Assembly: GCA_049724395.1 (NCBI GenBank)
Contig: JAUGWO010000302.1
Coordinates: 18,299-82,298 of the forward strand
Source of the DNA: Spongospora subterranea f. sp. subterranea
Lineage: Eukaryota; Endomyxa: Phytomyxea; Phytomyxea; Plasmodiophorida
Direction of reading: 5' to 3'
Length of the DNA: 64,000 bases
Part shown: one piece after another, positions 58,545 through 64,000 of the stretch
How the letters are laid out: each line of letters opens with the position of its first letter
How positions within the stretch are numbered: the first letter of the stretch is position 1
Program-made: the position numbers and the translations under genes
Notes under the pieces: model-generated
Told to the model about the DNA's origin: nothing
The model's input: the letters and a program-made list of their open reading frames with translations, nothing else
Database searches by the model: none

Positions 58545-60420
58545 TGGTGGAGGCTGTTGAAGCTTTACCCGTGGAATTCAAGCCAGAATTACGACAAATG
58601 TTAGATGAATTCGCCGATATTTTTCGAAGCGGCCTCTCGGCGGATTCCGCCGATCAAGATTTCTCCTCTATCTATACAGTTGATTGACGGCGCTAAGGCG
58701 TCGGTATGCGCTTACTCATTATCAGTTTCTGACGGATATCTCTAAGCAGTTGCAAGATTACGGCTGTATTGTCAAAAATAATTCGGCGCGATTTGCATCG
58801 GCTGCGTTGGCAGCTCCGAAACCTGGCCGCCCGTGCCAATTTCGACTGTGCGTCGATCTCCGACAGTTGAATGCCATAACGGAGTGATACGTCTGGCCGC
58901 AGTGAGACCAAGAATCAGTTGCCTCGCGGTTGGTTGGCTCGAGCGTTTTTTCAGTGTTGGATGCCGACAATGGTTACTGGCAATTACCAGTTGACGATGC
59001 GTCCTCCGAAGCGTTTTCCGTGATGCTGCCAGATGGCGTATATTCTTCTCGCAGGGTGTTGCAAGGTTCGGTGAATGGCGTTGGATGGTTCCAATCCACC
59101 GCGTCGGTCATGTTTTCTGGGGTCGATGAAGTTGAGATTAATATTGATGATGTCCTTGCACACAATTCATCGCATGAAAATCATCTGCAGCAGCTGCGCT
59201 CCGTTTTTGAGTCTGCACGACGTTTTGGGTTAAAATTGGCGCTGCATAAGCTCCAGTTATTCCGCTCGGAGATATCGTTCTGTGGCAAATTATACTCATC
59301 TACTGAAGTCCGGCATGATCCCCGTCGAATTGAGGCATTGGTCAATATGGCTATCCCGCTGACGGCTGGCGAATTGATGCGATTTCTATGTGCTGCCAAC
59401 TGGATGAGAGGGTCTATTTGCAATTTTGCGGGTATTGAGCTTCCTTTGCAGGAGCTTCTAAATGATTGTCTAAGTCAACTAAGCGTCGTACGATGAAGGA
59501 GGCGATGCGTATCTTACTATCAAGCCGGTGGACTCCGGAAATGGAGACAGCGTTTCAGTCTATGAAGACGGCCGTCGCGAATGCTACGTTATTAGCGCAT
59601 CCGCGCCCGGATTGGGAGGTGAATTACTTTGGCGACGCATCAGAGCGTGCATGGGCTGGAATAGTTACGCAAACGCCAAAATCAGAATCGCATATTCATA
59701 TTACCAAGAGGACGCATGAGCCGTTGGCGTTCGTTGGCGGATTTTTCAGAGGCGCACAGCTTAATTATTCGGTTGCAGAGAAAGAGGCGTTCGCACAGGT
59801 TAAAGGACCAGATCGACTCGAATACTTATTGTTGAAACCGGAAGGCTATAACGCTTACTGTGATCATGCTAATCTAAAATTCATCTTTAACCCGCAGGCA
59901 CATGGGGTGACGAAAAAGCACACCCTCGATCGACTTGGAAGGTGGGCTCTCCGGATTTTATGGTCGGCGATTTCGTCTTAGCAGCGCGTCGCGAGGGCGT
60001 ATTTTCAAAGGATAAGCTTCGGGTCAATTGGAGTGGTCCGTATCGTGTCACACATATTCATAGCCCATGGATTTATGAAGATGAGCATTTGCTGACAAGC
60101 GAATCGAGAAAAGTTCATTGCACACGACTAAAGTTTTATCATGATGCATCGTTGAAAGTTACGGAAACCATGAGGCACATCGTGGCTAACAATGACACCG
60201 GTTACGAAATCGAGAAGTTTCTGGATATCCGCCGTTCGCCAACTCACTCGGAGGACTGGGAAGTTCTGATTGCCTGGGCCGGACTCGAGGATTTGGACAA
60301 CAGTTGGGAGCCGGCCAATATCATTATGGAAGATACTCCGGTTGCATTCAAACAGTATATTCTCGCCAATCGGACCGGGAAGTTTGCGGAGCTGGCGAAG
60401 GAGATGGGAATAATTTCCTG
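58545..60420 (+). mobile_element. Divergent Ty3-type fossil with chromodomain
   Basis: Contains a reverse-transcriptase region (58690-59480: LDADNGYWQLPVDD, and NIDDVL at the active site), an RNase H region (59540-59940, DASERAWAGIVTQ-like), then a jump to the integrase C-terminus (59960-60120, GDFVLAARREGVF, KLRVNWSGPYRVTH) and a chromodomain (60200-60350, YEIEKFLDIRRSP, LIAWAGLEDLDNSWEPANII). The integrase core is missing. The RT is clearly different from that of the chromovirus to the left. Broken in several places. Confidence 0.75.
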
Positions 60421-60640
60421 ATGCAAGGGGGAAGTGTGGCGCGGGCCCCACTCATCCCGCGCATTTACCATGTCATGGTGTATTTGTATCTAAATAAACC
60501 TCACTCGGATTTATCACCAATTGGTTGTGCAAGATATCTTGCCGATCCGAGTCATTATTGTTGCCTTACATCGTAGGCGACCATCATATTACGTCGTACG
60601 AATAGCGTTGGTAACCCGAACGCGTTACAGCATGGCCAAT
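60421..60640. other. Spacer between retroelement fossils
   Basis: Likely LTR or untranslated part of one of the neighbours (an AATAAA-like signal at about 60492); no match within the window was found. Confidence 0.35.
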
Positions 60641-62100
60641 GCCATTCTTGGAATCGATTGTTAGATACCTAGCAGGGTCTAAGTATTGGTTTTCATTGGA
60701 TGCGTTTAAGGGATTTTGGTTTATGCCACTTGACCAGGAGTGTCAGGAGATGTTTTCATTCATGACCGATCGTGGAGTTTACACTCCAACACGTTCGATC
60801 CAGGGAGCATTGAATTCATCTACTCAGTTTCAGGCTAGAATGCATGAAAAATATTTGAGGAATTGTTGTATAAGTCGTTGATCCTCTGGATTGATGATCT
60901 TTTAGGTCATGCGGAAACTGAGGACAAATGGTTTGAAGCACTGCAGGGACATTGAGATTGGCGGAACAACTTAACATTAAGTTCAATGTTGAACGATGTG
61001 ATTTGTTCTTAAGGGAAGCCAAATTCTGTGGCCGCATCTTCACACCAGATGGAGTCAGTCATGATCCGGGAGGATTTCGAAGCACTGCAGGGGACATTGA
61101 GATTGGCGGAACAACTTAACATTAAGTTCAATGTTGAACGATGTGATTTGTTTTTAAGGGAAGCCAAATTCTGTGGCCGCATCTTCACACCAGATGGAGT
61201 CAGTCATGATCCGGGAGGATATCGAAGCACTGCAGGGGACATTGAGATTGGCGGAACAACTTAACATTAAGTTCAATGTTGAACGATGTGATTTGTTCTT
61301 AAGGGAAGCCAAATTCTGTGGCCGCATCTTCACACCAGATGGAGTCAGTCATGATCCGGGAGGATATCGGCTTTCAATGGAATGCCATATCCGAAAACGG
61401 GCTAGGGATTTACAGCAATTCATGATGGCTATACAATGGATGAATAGGTCGATTCCAGAGTATAACAAATTGATTTTACCATTGCAGGACATATACGAAA
61501 AAGCAATGAAGAATCAGCCCAAACGAACAAAAGCAGTAGCTCGTGGTGTGAGATTAGACCGACATGGATGGGGAGACATTCATATCGACGTTTTTCGAAA
61601 AATAAAAGGCGCAATTGCTATGAAAACGCAGCTTGCCTCAGGGATGGTCACTAAAATTCCTATTGAAGATATTTGTTAGAACAAGCCAGAGCAGTTGATA
61701 TAACTAGCGATTTATTGATGCCTGAGCGAGGTGCTGACAAGAATGATTTTCTATTGGTCAATTCTTGTCCGAAAACTGCGTCTGAACTGCGCGAGTTAGG
61801 AATATATGGGATATTCCTAACATCACCTCCACCTAAAGGACGGGCCAGGCTTAAGGGGATACTGGGCATGAAATTTCAGAATCGCTTCCTGCAATGCCGG
61901 CGTTGCGCCGAGGGTTCGTGCCGGTTCCCACGATCGCTCCGATGGTGGATTAGTTCTCCCAATCGAGATAGTACTGGAGTTGGTTGCGATACCACCGAGA
62001 GTCGAGGACTGCATGGACAATATAGAGTGGTTCAGGGTTATGAGAATCGAGGATCACGGGAGGCGGTGGCGGTTGAGTACGCTCTGGGAAATCATTCTCT
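60640..62100 (+). mobile_element. Ty3-type RT fossil with internal triplication
   Basis: Reverse-transcriptase patches (YWFSLDAFKGFWFMPLDQ, LILWIDDLLGHAE, KFCGRIFTPDGVSHDPGGYR) related to the fossil at 58545 but a different copy. It includes three tandem copies of a 145-bp segment. The rest (61380-62100) is an RNase H-side remnant that fades out. Broken and partial. Confidence 0.7.
60934..61370. repeat. 145-bp tandem triplication inside an RT fossil
   Basis: Three copies (60934-61080, 61081-61225, 61226-61370), nearly identical, each starting at AGCACTGCAGGG. The near-identity means the expansion is more recent than the element's insertion. Confidence 0.9.
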
Positions 62101-62575
62101 ATATATGTGACAGCAGTGCGGTGTGGAAGGCATTATGGAGCTTGGACGTGTCAGGCAATGATAACCTATAGGTAACTGGATTAATGATCTCGGTTATCCT
62201 ATAAGGCCCAAGTTTGCGACTGCTTAATTTAGCACTAGGACTGTTAGTCGAGATGCGGTTGGAGCTTAACCAAACCTTATCGCCTACAGCGTAGTTCGGA
62301 TGCGGTAATCTTTTTTTGTCTGCAAAACGCTTCATATCTCGGGCTGCGCGTCGGAGCTGTTTCTTAAGGAATTGTCGCACATTGTTAATGTGATTCGCGC
62401 GATCGTCAGCGACAAGGTGGGTACTAACGGAACACGTTGTCGCATCGTCGAATCGGGGATGGGAACCGTAAACCGCGAAAAATGGCGTCATCTTCGTCGC
62501 CGAGTGATCGGCATTATTGTAGGCGAACTCGGCCATGGGTAATAAATCCGCCCAGTCGTCCTGTTGAAAATTGAT
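62099..62575 (-). mobile_element. Chromovirus integrase-end fragment
   Basis: On the minus strand: DDWADLLPMAEFAYNN, KMTPFFAVYGSHPRFDD, SSRKLGPYRITEIINPVTYR. It is very close to the corresponding part of the chromovirus at 57990-58440, so a second copy of that family. It is cut at its 5' side by a SINE. Confidence 0.85.
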
Positions 62576-62980
62576 TAATCATTTTTTTTTGTGATTGAGT
62601 TCAACACATTTGTGTTAGGTCTGTAGTACCCATATCAACTCTGAGGCCAGTTGACGATTGCTCGCAATCTGGGCACAAACTCCTGCGTTTGTGATAAGAA
62701 CCTTCGCTATATGTTGCTCAGCATTCTGCTCTACAACAATGGTAGTGTGAGGTTGGGGTGACCCGACTCACTAAAACCCCGAAACCCATTGGGACACAGG
62801 GGAAATTCCTTACGGAACACCATTGCTGCAGGACATGTCGCCTTCATCGCAAGCCAGCTGATTGTTCTTTTAAAAAGGTTTTCTCCTCTGGGAGTTTTTA
62901 AGTGGGTTTCTCCTCTATTTTTCGAGTTTACTGCAAGCAGCTCACCCTCCCACATTCACCCGAGCCATGGTCAGACCCAT
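62575..62980 (-). mobile_element. SINE copy, 5'-truncated
   Basis: On the minus strand it matches the middle and tail of the SINE split at 41707-46647, including GGTGTTCCGTAAGG, TTTTAGTGAGTCGGGTCA and the end GAACTCAATCAC followed by a run of A (62580-62590). The tRNA-like head is missing. It inserted into the integrase fossil at 62575. Confidence 0.75.
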
Positions 62981-62984
62981 TTAT

Positions 62985-64000
62985 TTTAACGAGACTCTTC
63001 TCCTCGGCACTTCATGATTACCCGGATTAGTGCGTTAAGGGGATAAAGCTTTTTAGAGAGGTGAATGCTTGACCTCTTCGGCATCACTGACCAAGAAATC
63101 TCATCATCTAAGAATCGAAGTCCGGACCTCAGCCTTGCCAGCCACGGAGCTCGCCCATCAGGCTAACTCCGCAGTTAAATACCTGTCAGATAGAGACGAT
63201 CCTAGCGTACTGTTGATCCTTATTGCTACTCGTACGGTTTTATATAACTTTTAAAATAAACGCTTCTTTGCTTTTCGTCCTAATCTATACGCTACCGGTC
63301 GATAGATTAAGAGTCCCAATCCCTGCTAAAAATCCTGCCAAGCACAAATACAAATGGTCGAAACACGAAGCGCAAACCCCGTCGACGACTCTGATCAAGT
63401 CACAAACCCAGATCGACGCGAAACCAGACAACAACAAGTCGAAAATATATCAAGCCAACATTGGCTAAACAAAGAAGTCGAATTGTCAAAATATAACGCC
63501 GGACTAAAACTCATACCAGAATTCGATGGCAAGAACTGGGAAGAATTCAAACGAAAACTAGAAACCCAATTCGTAATAATGGGTCTAGACACGTACCTAC
63601 TACACGACCCGATACAAACCAGAAGTTGGGAAATAAGAAACGATAGACTGGCAACAGCTCAAATCAGCCTTAGACTGACACAAGCCCAGTACAAGCAGGT
63701 CTCAACATGTACAACTACACGACAAATCTGGAGTCGATTAAACGAAATCTACGAAGCATCTGCTGAAGCAAAAGCATCAGAACTGTTCCTACAGTTTATT
63801 CATAGTACCAAGAAACCTACCCAAACAATGAAGAACTACCTGGACAAGATAGTGGAGCTGCACCATGATTTGCGAGTATACAACATCGAACTAAGCGAAC
63901 TAGCGGTGTGTGTAAAAACCCTGGACGGATTACCGGAATCATACCGGCAGATCAAGGCAGCCGCCAGAGCAGCCCAAGTGACAACGATTCCCAGGCTGAC
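62985..64000 (+). mobile_element. copia element, 5' part, running off the window
   Basis: A probable LTR end lies near 63305, followed by AGATTAAGAGTCCCA, the same primer-region word as in the young copia element. Gag begins about 63360 and is open to the window edge; it contains GLKLIPEFDGKNWEEFKRKL, RLTQAQYKQVSTCTTT and VKTLDGLPESYRQIKAAARA, close to the Gag at 53450-54377. The 5' LTR start was not located (63000-63300 has no clear border). Confidence 0.75.

Larger units (their letters stand above)
48480..58545 (+). mobile_element. Chromovirus (Ty3-type) fossil, interrupted by nested insertions
   Basis: Parts: Gag (48480-49032, resuming 54841-55250 with the zinc knuckle CRYCGDAGHPTVAC), aspartic protease (55370-55640, LIDSGASSAFID), reverse transcriptase (55850-56500, active-site YLDD), RNase H (56640-56990, ETDASDFALGAVIS), integrase zinc region and core (57330-57880), integrase end (57937-58440). 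The following chromodomain is cut off at the junction near 58545. A block of insertions fills 49033-54840, flanked by a 12-bp duplication of TGGTCACCGACG. The element is truncated at the right and broken in a few places; it is of medium age. A second piece of the same family is at 62099-62585 on the other strand. Confidence 0.85.

Overview
The window looks like a nuclear contig from an early-diverging, probably flagellated fungus (chytrid or blastocladiomycete grade) or a close opisthokont relative. This is inference. It rests on many short introns (about 40-70 nt, GT-AG), short intergenic spaces, a tandem pair of secreted proteins with a hevein-type chitin-binding domain (common in chytrids), a long coiled-coil protein of the type seen in cilia, and a complete set of opisthokont housekeeping genes. 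No bacterial operon, Shine-Dalgarno or CRISPR signal is present.

Positions 1-35300 are mostly host genes with a few repeats: a 1.16-kb element with terminal inverted repeats, a decayed chromodomain-retroelement tail, two chitin-binding GPI-type proteins (2480-4929), the persulfide dioxygenase ETHE1 (5227-6121), a tail-to-tail overlapping 1264-residue helical-repeat protein (6114-10175, minus), a RAD51D-like recombinase paralogue, a small membrane protein divergent from HYPK, a coiled-coil protein, a 23-exon 5-oxoprolinase (15028-20048, minus), a GRK-like RGS+AGC kinase, a START-domain protein, the spliceosomal Sm protein F, the exosome helicase MTR4 (26187-30331) and a kinesin-like protein whose nucleotide-binding motifs are degraded. 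Exon joins for 5-oxoprolinase, the helical-repeat protein, ETHE1, SmF, HYPK and both chitin-binding genes were worked out by eye and all keep phase.

A 2.1-kb minisatellite (35316-37449, unit 59 or 62 bp) marks the change into a repeat block. From about 38000 to the right edge almost everything is mobile DNA, inserted one into another: a mosaic LTR fossil (Ty3-like Gag/protease joined to a copia-type integrase/RT plus a chromodomain) is split by a tRNA-related SINE with a poly(A) tail. The SINE is itself split by a 4.46-kb DNA transposon with 126-bp inverted repeats and a 9-bp target duplication. To the right a chromovirus fossil is split by SINE-type repeats that in turn hold a young copia element with identical 134-bp LTRs. 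Further Ty3-type and copia pieces fill 58545-64000.

The most interesting object is the DNA transposon at 42050-46505. Beside a DDE integrase-like transposase (minus strand) it carries a convergent gene for an atypical alpha-kinase (eEF2K/MHCK type) with the family's conserved core and zinc motif. I know of no described transposon family in which such a kinase is a standard partner of a transposase, but I cannot search.
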